A DNA stretch of 40,191 bases from RBG-16-66-20 sp035499575 (lineage in GTDB: Bacteria > Pseudomonadota > Gammaproteobacteria > Burkholderiales > SG8-39): assembly GCA_035499575.1 (NCBI GenBank), contig DATJYN010000189.1, positions 1 to 40,191 of the forward strand. The letters are read 5' to 3'. Shown here piece after piece: positions 33,996 through 40,191 of the stretch. The position numbers were made by a program, and so were the translations under genes. The notes under the pieces were generated by a model that had not been told where the DNA came from, did not search any database, and was given only the letters and a program-made list of their open reading frames with translations. Numbering within the stretch: the first letter of the stretch is position 1; each line of letters opens with the position of its first letter.

Positions 33996-35978
33996 TCAAC
34001 CGATGCGCTTCAATGCGCGCTCTTCAGCGTGCTTCAGCACCCGAACGCAGGGCTGGTAGCCTTCGTAGACGATGCCATGCAGCTCGGTGCGCTTCTGCGA
34101 ACGCAGCAGGTTGGCGAGGAAATCGGCGACCTTCGGCGTGATCAGCTGGCCCGGCACCAGCACCGGGATGCCGGGCGGGTAGGGGACGATGCCGTCCGCG
34201 CAGACGCGCTGCGCAAGCTCGCGGTTGACGCGCTCCTTTTCGTCGAACACCGGTACCAGCTCGCCGCCGCAGTAGTAGGCGTCGCGCGGCAGGTAGCGCA
34301 GCTTCGTGAACGCGGGAATTTCCGGGGTGCGCACCAGGCGCCGAGGGGCGCGCTTTTCGCGCGCGACGCGCATCAGCGCGTCATACAGGCGCGAGACCTT
34401 GGAGCGGGTGGTACCGATGGTGAGCAGCAGGGTAATGGTATTGAAGGTGCTCTTCTCGATCTGGATGTTGAAGCGGTCAAAGAGCTCCTTCTGCAGGTCG
34501 TCCACCGTGTAGCCGCAGCCGGATACGTCCACCGTGACCTTGGTGATGTCCAGGCGAATGCCGTCGTGCCGCACTTCATCGGGCAGCAGGTCGGCGAGCT
34601 CCAGCACGCGGAACACGCCGGTGGAGTTGATTTGCCCGCGCAGTTCCTTCGCCAGCGCGATGGTGCGCGACAGCAGCTTGTAGCCCTCCATCACGGCCTG
34701 CTTGCGCGCCACGTCCAGGCTCGCGATCAGGCCGTACTGCGGCGAGGTGGAGGTATGCATGTTGAAGTTCTCGCGGAACAGGTGCTCGCGGAAGCCCGGG
34801 TCGTTGACGTGGATCATCGAGGCCTGCGAGAACGCCGAGAGCACCTTGTGCGTCGACTGGGTCGCATAGTCGGCGCCCGCTTCAAGCGCGGTCGGGCGGA
34901 ATTCCGGATGGAAGCGCGCGAAGCCGTACCAGGCTTCGTCCACGATGACCTTGATCCCGCGCGCATGCGCCGCGGCGACGATCGGCTCGAGATCGTAGCG
35001 CAGGCCGTCGTAGGTGCAGGAGGTGAGAATCAGTGCCTGCGCGTCGGGATGCTTCTGAATTTCTCTCAGCAGGGTTTTCTTCGGCACGGGGCCATATAGC
35101 CCATACCTCCTGTTCAGCGCCGAATCCAGGTACACCGGGTGCGCGCCGGAGAGCACCACGCCATGGTGCACGCTCTTGTGGCAGTTGCGGTCGAGCAGCA
35201 GCTTCTCGCCCGGCGCGAGCAGGGTCTGGAAAATTACCTTGTTCGCCGTCGAGGTGCCGTTGGTGGCGAAGAAGGTGCGCCGCGCGCCGAAGGCCTTGGC
35301 CGCCATTGCCTGCGCTTCGGCGATCACGCCCTTGGGCTCCATCAGCGAATCCAGCATCGGCACCGAGACCGACAGGTCGGCGTCGAAGACGTGGTCGCCC
35401 ATGAACTCGTAGAAATCGTTAACCCAGGGGCTGCCGCGCAGGCTTTCCCCCGAGGAATGCCCGGGCGTATGCCACTGGTCTTTGGCCATCCAGACGTAGT
35501 TCTTGAGCGCGTCGGTGAATGGCGTGCGCGCCTTCTCCTGGATCTGCGCGTTCAGGATTCGGTAGATGCCGCGGTAGTCGCGCTCTTCGCGGTAGAAGTA
35601 GCCGTCCACTGCCTCCGTGAAGAGGGCGTCCACCACGTCGTCCTCGGTTTCCTGCGCGATCAGGATGTAGACGTCGAGCTCCGGCCGGAAGCCGGTGATC
35701 CGCTGCACCAGTTCGAGCGCGGACATCTGCAGCTTTTTCCTGCCGTTCGAATTCTTCGCGTCCGGCAGGGAGTAGAGCTTGTCGTCGACCAGCACTGCCT
35801 GGATGTCGCCGTCGGCCTCGATCGCGGCGAGCGCTTCCTTCGCGGTGGCGACGCCGCTGAAGCTGATGCCGAGCGGATTGTCGAGCGAGCGCGCGGCCGC
35901 GTTCAGCCCCTTGACGATCTCGCGCAGGACGAGAGGTTCGTCTTCGATGACGAGGATCCGGCTGAGGGGCTTGGCCAT
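33996..35978 (-). CDS. Orn/Lys/Arg decarboxylase family protein with receiver-like N-terminus
   Basis: 660 residues, PLP fold type I. The N-terminal 140 residues are receiver-like: RILVIEDEP with Glu12-Asp13 and AVLVDDK with Asp65-Asp66. The usual Thr and Lys positions are changed (YILIAQE, GYFYREE), so it is probably a pseudo-receiver 'wing' as in AdiA/LdcI. The core has DQWHTPGHSSGESLRGSP, FFATNGTSTANKVI, CHKSVHHG with His267, VDEAWYG with Asp348, and the PLP Lys378 in TQSTHKVLSAFSQ. The C-terminal PPGIPVLVPGQ is also typical. Substrate (arginine, lysine or ornithine) cannot be fixed from sequence. The position near arginine genes makes arginine or ornithine attractive but unproven. Confidence 0.9.
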   Translation of the reverse strand: MAKPLSRILVIEDEPLVLREIVKGLNAAARSLDNPLGISFSGVATAKEALAAIEADGDIQAVLVDDKLYSLPDAKNSNGRKKLQMSALELVQRITGFRPELDVYILIAQETEDDVVDALFTEAVDGYFYREERDYRGIYRILNAQIQEKARTPFTDALKNYVWMAKDQWHTPGHSSGESLRGSPWVNDFYEFMGDHVFDADLSVSVPMLDSLMEPKGVIAEAQAMAAKAFGARRTFFATNGTSTANKVIFQTLLAPGEKLLLDRNCHKSVHHGVVLSGAHPVYLDSALNRRYGLYGPVPKKTLLREIQKHPDAQALILTSCTYDGLRYDLEPIVAAAHARGIKVIVDEAWYGFARFHPEFRPTALEAGADYATQSTHKVLSAFSQASMIHVNDPGFREHLFRENFNMHTSTSPQYGLIASLDVARKQAVMEGYKLLSRTIALAKELRGQINSTGVFRVLELADLLPDEVRHDGIRLDITKVTVDVSGCGYTVDDLQKELFDRFNIQIEKSTFNTITLLLTIGTTRSKVSRLYDALMRVAREKRAPRRLVRTPEIPAFTKLRYLPRDAYYCGGELVPVFDEKERVNRELAQRVCADGIVPYPPGIPVLVPGQLITPKVADFLANLLRSQKRTELHGIVYEGYQPCVRVLKHAEERALKRIG

Positions 35979-36002
35979 GGGGGAATCGAGTGCCGCCCTC
36001 AG

Positions 36003-36008
36003 TATAAT
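36003..36008 (+). promoter_or_regulatory. Putative -10 for the DUF3579 gene
   Basis: A perfect TATAAT ends five bases before ATG 36014, in the 35-bp divergent gap after the decarboxylase start. There is no Shine-Dalgarno sequence, so a leaderless mRNA is likely if the promoter is real. Confidence 0.45.
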
Positions 36009-36013
36009 TCCGC

Positions 36014-36355
36014 ATGCCCGAGGCAGCGGCCGGCGCCGCCATCGCCGAATTCGTCATCGAGGGAACCACCCTGGACGGCAAGCCTTTCCGGCCGAGCGAC
36101 TGGGCCGAGCGGCTGTGTGGCGTGATGGCGGCTTTTGGCGGCTACCACCGCATGGAGTATTCCCCTTATGTCCATCCGGTGACGGCCGCTGGCGTGCGCT
36201 GCGTGGTGGTCGATGTGCGGCTCGAGGAGCTCGAGCCGATGGCCTACCGTTTCCTGCTGAGCTTCGCGAAGGACAACGAACTGAAGACCCGCGACGGGCG
36301 CGTCGCGGACCGTACCGAGCTCGCCAAGGTGCAGCGAGCAGGAGACACTGATTAG
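36014..36355 (+). CDS. DUF3579 family protein
   Basis: 113 residues matching DUF3579, a small betaproteobacterial family: EFVIEGTTLDGKPFRPSDWAE at the start, YSPYVHPVTAAGVRCVVVDV in the middle, and LEPMAYRFLLSFAKDNELK near the end. No biochemical function is known. It has no signal peptide or membrane helix. The family is often found beside arginine genes and rpsT, as here, which may point to a link with arginine metabolism or simply conserved order. TATAAT lies five bases before the ATG. Its TAG stop overlaps the rpsT TAA in TTAG. Confidence 0.85.
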   Translation: MPEAAAGAAIAEFVIEGTTLDGKPFRPSDWAERLCGVMAAFGGYHRMEYSPYVHPVTAAGVRCVVVDVRLEELEPMAYRFLLSFAKDNELKTRDGRVADRTELAKVQRAGDTD

Positions 36356-36615
36356 GACATCGCCTTGATGGCGTGCGCGAGGCGGCTCTTCTGGCGCGCC
36401 GCGGCGTTGCGGTGCACGACGCCCTTGGCTGCGACGCGGTCGATGACCGACTGCGACTTGACGAGCGCGGCGGCGGCGGCTTTCTTGTCGCCCGCGGCGA
36501 TCGCCTTTTTCACGTCCTTGATCGCGCTGCGTGCGGCGGTGTGCAGGCTGACGTTGTGGCTGCGGCGCTTGGTCGCCTGGCGGGCGCGTTTGCGGGCGGA
36601 CTTGATGTTGGCCAT
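36352..36615 (-). CDS. rpsT: 30S ribosomal protein S20
   Basis: 87 residues, highly basic and helical, beginning MANIKSARKRARQATKRR and containing RSAIKDVKKAIAAGDKKAA and GVVHRNAAARQKSRLAHAI: the full S20 pattern. S20 binds the 16S rRNA early in 30S assembly. It stands alone on the minus strand, divergent from murJ across 64 bases. An extended -10 (TGCTAGAAT) lies at 36658-36666 and gives a leader of about 35 bases. The stop is shared with the convergent DUF3579 gene in TTAG. Confidence 0.98.
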   Translation of the reverse strand: MANIKSARKRARQATKRRSHNVSLHTAARSAIKDVKKAIAAGDKKAAAAALVKSQSVIDRVAAKGVVHRNAAARQKSRLAHAIKAMS

Positions 36616-36657
36616 GTCTTTGTTCCGGCAATCCGAATTTAAAAATACGGGGCGCGA

Positions 36658-36666
36658 ATTCTAGCA
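36658..36666 (-). promoter_or_regulatory. Putative extended -10 for rpsT
   Basis: Minus strand TGCTAGAAT, followed by TCGCG; the 14-base stretch TGCTAGAATTCGCG (36666 to 36653) is identical to the one upstream of hppA. The predicted start is near 36651. Confidence 0.5.
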
Positions 36667-36679
36667 TGAACCCGCAGCC

Positions 36680-38218
36680 ATGAACCTGCTGCGCGCCCTG
36701 GCAACCGTCAGCAGCCTGACGGTGGTGTCGAGGATCCTCGGTTTCGTGCGGGATTTCTTCATCGCGCGGGTATTCGGGGCGGGCCTGGCGACGGATGCCT
36801 TCTTCGTCGCCTTCCGCATCCCCAACCTGCTGCGGCGCCTGTTCGCCGAGGGCGCGTTCTCGCAGGCTTTCGTGCCGATCCTGGCCGAGGTGCGCGGCCG
36901 CGAGTCAGCGGAGCACACGCGCACTCTGGTGGATTGCGTCTCGACGGCGCTGTTCCTCGCGCTGCTGGCGACCGCCGTGCTCGGCATGGTGCTGGCGCCA
37001 TTGGTGGTTTACGTATCGGCACCTGGTTTTGCGGCCGAGCCTGGCAAATTCGACCTCACGGTGGCAATGCTGCGCATCACCTTCCCCTACATCGTCTGCA
37101 TCTCGCTGGTGGCTCTGGCGGCGGGCATCCTGAATACCTGGAGCCGCTTCGCCGTGCCGGCAATCACCCCGGTGCTGCTCAACGTGTCATTTATCGTCGG
37201 CGCCGCCTTCTTCGCCGACCGCTTCGAGCCGCCGGTGCTTGTGCTCGCCTGGGCGGTGTTCGCGGGCGGCCTGCTGCAGCTGGCGCTGCAAGTGCCGTTC
37301 CTGGCGCGCATCGGCATGCTGCCGCGCTGGCGGCTGAATCTGCGGCACCCTGGCGTCGCGCGCGTGCTCAGGCTGATGGCGCCGGCGGTGTTCGGCGTTT
37401 CCGTGAGCCAGGTGTCGCTGCTGATCAACACCATCTTCGCCTCGTTCCTCGCCACCGGCAGCGTGTCCTGGCTCTACTACGCCGACCGGTTGATGGAATT
37501 CCCGGCCGGCGTGCTGGGCGCGGCGCTCGGAACGATCCTGCTGCCCAGTCTGTCGAAGCACCATGCCAGCGGTTCGCCCGCGGAATACAGCCGGCTGCTC
37601 GACTGGGGGCTGCGCGTGACCCTGCTGCTTGCGCTGCCCGCGGCGGCCGCGCTCGCTGTACTGGCGCTGCCGCTCGTCGCCACGCTGTTCCACTACGGGC
37701 GCTTCAGCGACGCCGATGCCTGGATGACGCGCGAGGCGCTGGTCGCCTACAGCTTCGGCCTGGTCGGCCTGATACTGGTGAAGATCCTCGCGCCCGGCTT
37801 TTATGCGCGCCAGAACGTGGCGACACCGGTGAAAATAGGCCTGCTGACGCTTGCCGCAACGCAGGCCATGAACCTCGCGTTCATCGGGCCGCTGAAGCAC
37901 GCGGGCCTCGCGCTGGCGATCGGACTGGGCGCCTGCCTGAACGCGGCGCTGCTGTACCGGACCCTGCGAGCCCACGGCGTCTACCAACCGCAGCCGGGCT
38001 GGCCCCTGTTCGCCCTCAAGATCGCGGTGGCGGTCGCGGCGATGGCGGCGGCGCTCTGTTACGCCATGGGGCCCGCGGCCGATTGGCTGCGCGCCGGATG
38101 GCACTGGAGGCTGGGCATGCTGGCCTGTCTCGTCGCGCTCGGCCTGGCCGTCTATGCAGCCTGTCTGCTGGCGATGGGGTTCCGCCCGCAGCAGTTTGCC
38201 ATAAGGGGCGCTGATTGA
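36680..38218 (+). CDS. murJ: Lipid II flippase MurJ
   Basis: 512 residues with about 14 hydrophobic segments. MurJ (MviN), a MOP-superfamily protein, moves lipid II from the inner to the outer face of the inner membrane for peptidoglycan synthesis. Recognisable parts are the start MNLLRALATVSSLTVVSRILGFVRDFFIARVFGAG split over the first helix, TDAFFVAFRIPNLLRRLFAEG, FSQAFVPI, SWLYYADRLMEFPAGVLG and LPSLSKHHA. ATG 36680 fits the family N-terminus. The upstream ATG at 36666 is out of frame. The stop shares a base with the next ATG (TGATG), so the SirB1-like gene is coupled to murJ. Confidence 0.96.
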   Translation: MNLLRALATVSSLTVVSRILGFVRDFFIARVFGAGLATDAFFVAFRIPNLLRRLFAEGAFSQAFVPILAEVRGRESAEHTRTLVDCVSTALFLALLATAVLGMVLAPLVVYVSAPGFAAEPGKFDLTVAMLRITFPYIVCISLVALAAGILNTWSRFAVPAITPVLLNVSFIVGAAFFADRFEPPVLVLAWAVFAGGLLQLALQVPFLARIGMLPRWRLNLRHPGVARVLRLMAPAVFGVSVSQVSLLINTIFASFLATGSVSWLYYADRLMEFPAGVLGAALGTILLPSLSKHHASGSPAEYSRLLDWGLRVTLLLALPAAAALAVLALPLVATLFHYGRFSDADAWMTREALVAYSFGLVGLILVKILAPGFYARQNVATPVKIGLLTLAATQAMNLAFIGPLKHAGLALAIGLGACLNAALLYRTLRAHGVYQPQPGWPLFALKIAVAVAAMAAALCYAMGPAADWLRAGWHWRLGMLACLVALGLAVYAACLLAMGFRPQQFAIRGAD

Positions 38219-39078
38219 TGCCGGGGCTGGACGCATTCGCCAAGCTGCTATCTCGCGACGACAAGGACATCGATCTCGCACGAGCCTGCCTGCAGGTCGC
38301 CGAAGACGCCTATCCCGGGCTCGACGTGGATGGCTACGTCGAGGAAATCGAGCGCTTTGCCGGCCGCTTGCGCGCGCGACTCGCGCCGCCGGTTTCGGCC
38401 GAGGACCGCGTCATCGCGCTGAACGAGTTCTTGTTCTACGACCTGGGCTTCCGCGGCAACGCCGGCAACTACTACGACCCGCGCAATTCCTACCTGAACG
38501 AGGTGCTCGACCGCCGCACCGGAATCCCAATCACCCTGTCTGTGCTGTACCTGGAGATCGGCAAGCGCATCGGCCTCCCGCTCGAGGGCGTGTCCTTCCC
38601 CGGGCATTTCCTCGTTCGGCTACCGATGCGCGGCGGCACGCTGGTCCTCGACCCTTTCGCTGGGGGCCTGCCCCAGTCGGAAGACGAGCTGCGCGAGCGC
38701 TTGAAGCGGGTGATCCCGCGCGTGGCCGGCGCCGGCACCGGGGGCGTGCCGGTCACCGATCTGCCGCTCGACCAGTTTCTCGAACCGGCGAGCAAGCGCC
38801 AGATCCTGGCCCGCCTGCTGCGCAACCTCAAGGGCGTATACCGCGAGAAGGACAATCCGGAGCGCCTGCTCGAAGTGCTCAACCGCATGATCATCGTCGC
38901 ACCAGAGACTGCCGCCGAGCGGCGCGACCGGGGCTACGTCTACGAGCGGTTGGAATGCTGGCGTCCCGCGCTGCAGGACTTGGCAGACTACCTCGAGCGC
39001 GAACCCGATGCGGCCGACCTGCACGAAGTCCGTGCGCGGATGATGGAGCTGTCGCTGCGCTGCGCACGCCTCAATTAG
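38218..39078 (+). CDS. SirB1-family protein (transglutaminase-like plus TPR)
   Basis: 286 residues. The first two thirds match the SirB1/YchA transglutaminase-like domain: LNEFLFYDLGFRGNAGNYYD, then RRTGIPITLSVLYLEIGKRIG, GVSFPGHFLVRL and LVLDPFAGG. The last third is TPR-like (PERLLEVLNRMIIVAPETAAERRDRGYVYERL). The catalytic Cys of true transglutaminases is not evident near the ITLSVLYLEIG helix (Ser is found), so it is probably a binding rather than catalytic module. Family function is unclear. I start at ATG 38218, overlapping the murJ stop by one base; TTG 38215 directly before it is also possible. About 100 bases without a gene follow. Confidence 0.88.
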   Translation: MPGLDAFAKLLSRDDKDIDLARACLQVAEDAYPGLDVDGYVEEIERFAGRLRARLAPPVSAEDRVIALNEFLFYDLGFRGNAGNYYDPRNSYLNEVLDRRTGIPITLSVLYLEIGKRIGLPLEGVSFPGHFLVRLPMRGGTLVLDPFAGGLPQSEDELRERLKRVIPRVAGAGTGGVPVTDLPLDQFLEPASKRQILARLLRNLKGVYREKDNPERLLEVLNRMIIVAPETAAERRDRGYVYERLECWRPALQDLADYLEREPDAADLHEVRARMMELSLRCARLN

Positions 39079-39116
39079 GGGCAATTGCGCCTGTTTCCTC
39101 TCCGCCGATTCGGGGC

Positions 39117-39122
39117 TAGAAT
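39117..39122 (+). promoter_or_regulatory. Putative -10 for the TRAP receptor gene
   Basis: TAGAAT in GGCTAGAATCGC lies in the 100-bp gap after the SirB1-like gene. The predicted start near 39129 gives a leader of about 50 bases with GGAGGAGGAG (39165-39174) before ATG 39179. TTTCCT (39094-39099) is a poor -35. Confidence 0.4.
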
Positions 39123-39178
39123 CGCCGCTCGCCTGCCGCTGGCGGGCTATCCGATCGACTCAATGGAGGAGGAGATAC

Positions 39179-40191
39179 ATGAAGCGTAGATCATTCCTGA
39201 AGAAGGCCACGGCGGGTTTGGCGGTCGGCAGCGTTGCCGCACCGGCGCTCGCGCAGACGGCAGGGCTGCCGAACATCAGCTGGCGCATGGCCGCAAGCTG
39301 GCCGAAGAGCCTGGATACCCTGTACGGCGGCGCCGAGCACATCTGCAATCGTGTGGCCGAGGTCACCGGGGGCAAATTCAACATCAAGCTGTTTGCGGCC
39401 GGCGAGATCGTCGGCGGCCTGCAGGTCATGGATGCGGTGCAGGCTGGCACGGTGGAGTGCGGCCACACGGCCTCGTACTACTACTTCGGCAAGGACCAGA
39501 CATTCGCGTTCGGCACCAACATCCCGTTCGGCATGAACGCACGGCAGCAGTATGCCTGGTACTACCACGGCGGCGGCCTCGAGCTGATGCGTGATTTCTA
39601 CAAGGACTACAACATCGTCAACCACCTTGCAGGCAGTACCGGTTGCCAGATGGGCGGCTGGTACCGCAAGCCGATCAATTCCGTTGCCGATCTGAAGGGA
39701 CTCAAGTTCCGTATCGGCGGGACCGGCGGCACAGTGCTGACCCGGCTGGGCGTGGTGCCGCAGCAGATCGCGGGCGGCGACATTTACCCCGCTCTGGAGA
39801 AAGGCACGATCGACGCGGCGGAATGGGTCGGTCCCTATGACGACGAGAAGCTCGGTTTCTACAAGGTGGCGAAGCACTACTATTACCCGGGCTGGTGGGA
39901 AAGCGGTTCGTCGCTCGAACTGTTCGTCGGCGCCAAGGCCTGGGCCTCGCTGCCAAAGGAATATCAGGCGATCCTCGAAGCGGCTTGCGCCGAAGCCTAT
40001 ATTTGGATGCTGGCAAAGTACGATGCGGTCAACCCGCCGGCGCTCAAGCGGCTGGTCGCCAACGGCGTCATCCTGTCGGGGTTCTCCAACGAGATTATGG
40101 CCGCGTGCTACAAGGCCTCCGAGGAGAATTACGAGGAAGTCGCGGCGAAGAACGCCAAGTTCCGCAAGGTCTACGAGCCGTGGAAGAAATT
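39179..40191 (+). CDS. TRAP transporter substrate-binding protein (DctP/TakP-like), 3' end cut off
   Basis: At least 337 residues; the frame is still open at the window edge, and the family length suggests few residues are missing. The N-terminus MKRRSFLKKATAGLAVGS is a twin-arginine signal (RRSFLKK), followed by an AxA-type site (APALAQ). The mature part has ISWRMAASWPKSLDTLYGGAE, RIGGTGGTVLTRLGVVPQQI, and GTIDAAEWVGPYDDEKLGFYK, close to the TakP group that binds 2-oxoacids or other monocarboxylates. The receptor delivers its ligand to DctQ/DctM membrane proteins, which presumably lie beyond the window. A strong ribosome site, GGAGGAGGAG, precedes ATG 39179. Confidence 0.92.
   Translation, partial: MKRRSFLKKATAGLAVGSVAAPALAQTAGLPNISWRMAASWPKSLDTLYGGAEHICNRVAEVTGGKFNIKLFAAGEIVGGLQVMDAVQAGTVECGHTASYYYFGKDQTFAFGTNIPFGMNARQQYAWYYHGGGLELMRDFYKDYNIVNHLAGSTGCQMGGWYRKPINSVADLKGLKFRIGGTGGTVLTRLGVVPQQIAGGDIYPALEKGTIDAAEWVGPYDDEKLGFYKVAKHYYYPGWWESGSSLELFVGAKAWASLPKEYQAILEAACAEAYIWMLAKYDAVNPPALKRLVANGVILSGFSNEIMAACYKASEENYEEVAAKNAKFRKVYEPWKK

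Noticed and set aside
32424..35099. 891-codon plus-strand open frame across the PilZ-like and decarboxylase genes
   Set aside because: It spans two genes and their gap on the other strand; the translation is low-complexity Arg/Gln/Ala/His. Length alone reflects GC-rich stop depletion.
39081..39090. GCAATTGC palindrome after the SirB1-like gene as a terminator
   Set aside because: The stem is short and the following bases are mixed; not convincing as an intrinsic terminator.

Overview
The window is dense, GC-rich bacterial chromosome with about 40 protein genes and no gene-free stretch over roughly 110 bases. It looks betaproteobacterial, close to Burkholderiales: two Bug-family tricarboxylate receptors, a DUF3579 gene beside arginine genes and rpsT, the exbD-lpxK-trm112-kdsB-adk cluster, an endonuclease-type MutL and a FolE2-type GTP cyclohydrolase. 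I saw no rRNA, tRNA, CRISPR array, insertion sequence or prophage gene.

Layout. 1-2825: end of exbD, then lpxK, a Trm112-like gene, kdsB and adk, all overlapping (lipid A, KDO activation, nucleotide balance). 2926-5001: hppA, a K+-independent proton-pumping pyrophosphatase. 5012-6387 (minus): gnd-gntK for gluconate and 6-phosphogluconate. 6439-8344: two tandem Bug receptors. 8341-11733 (minus): mutL, an SDR oxidoreductase and miaA. 11758-15964: dedA, amiC and tsaE (minus), then queG and an alpha/beta hydrolase. 15977-17910 (minus): a Rieske oxygenase coupled to a sulfurtransferase. 17996-21868: xseB-ispA-dxs, then folE2. 21879-27409: an exported aspartic protease, a class I amidotransferase-like protein, and a divergent response regulator and large hybrid kinase. 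27406-28598 (minus): an exported unknown and yajQ. 28635-32111: argG converging on argD-argF, the last steps to arginine. 32217-35978 (minus): a PilZ-like protein and an Orn/Lys/Arg decarboxylase with a receiver-like N-terminus. 36014-40191: DUF3579, rpsT (minus), murJ, a SirB1-like protein and the start of a Tat-exported TRAP receptor.

The genes are mostly housekeeping. I found no defence system, biosynthetic cluster or mobile island. The unusual content lies in how genes are packed and started. Five convergent pairs share a 4-bp overlap made of both stop codons. Two divergent pairs share a CATG that holds both start codons. Several genes have a -10-like hexamer only 5-8 bases before the start codon and no Shine-Dalgarno sequence, which suggests leaderless mRNAs; the clearest is the symmetric 24-bp mutL/dedA gap. 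hppA and argD share another layout: an extended -10 (TGCTAGMAT) followed at once by a terminator-like hairpin in the presumed leader. kdsB and amiC have no ATG/GTG/TTG start at the expected place.

All calls come from reading motifs and gene order by eye. Promoters and leaders are inferences from sequence pattern only.
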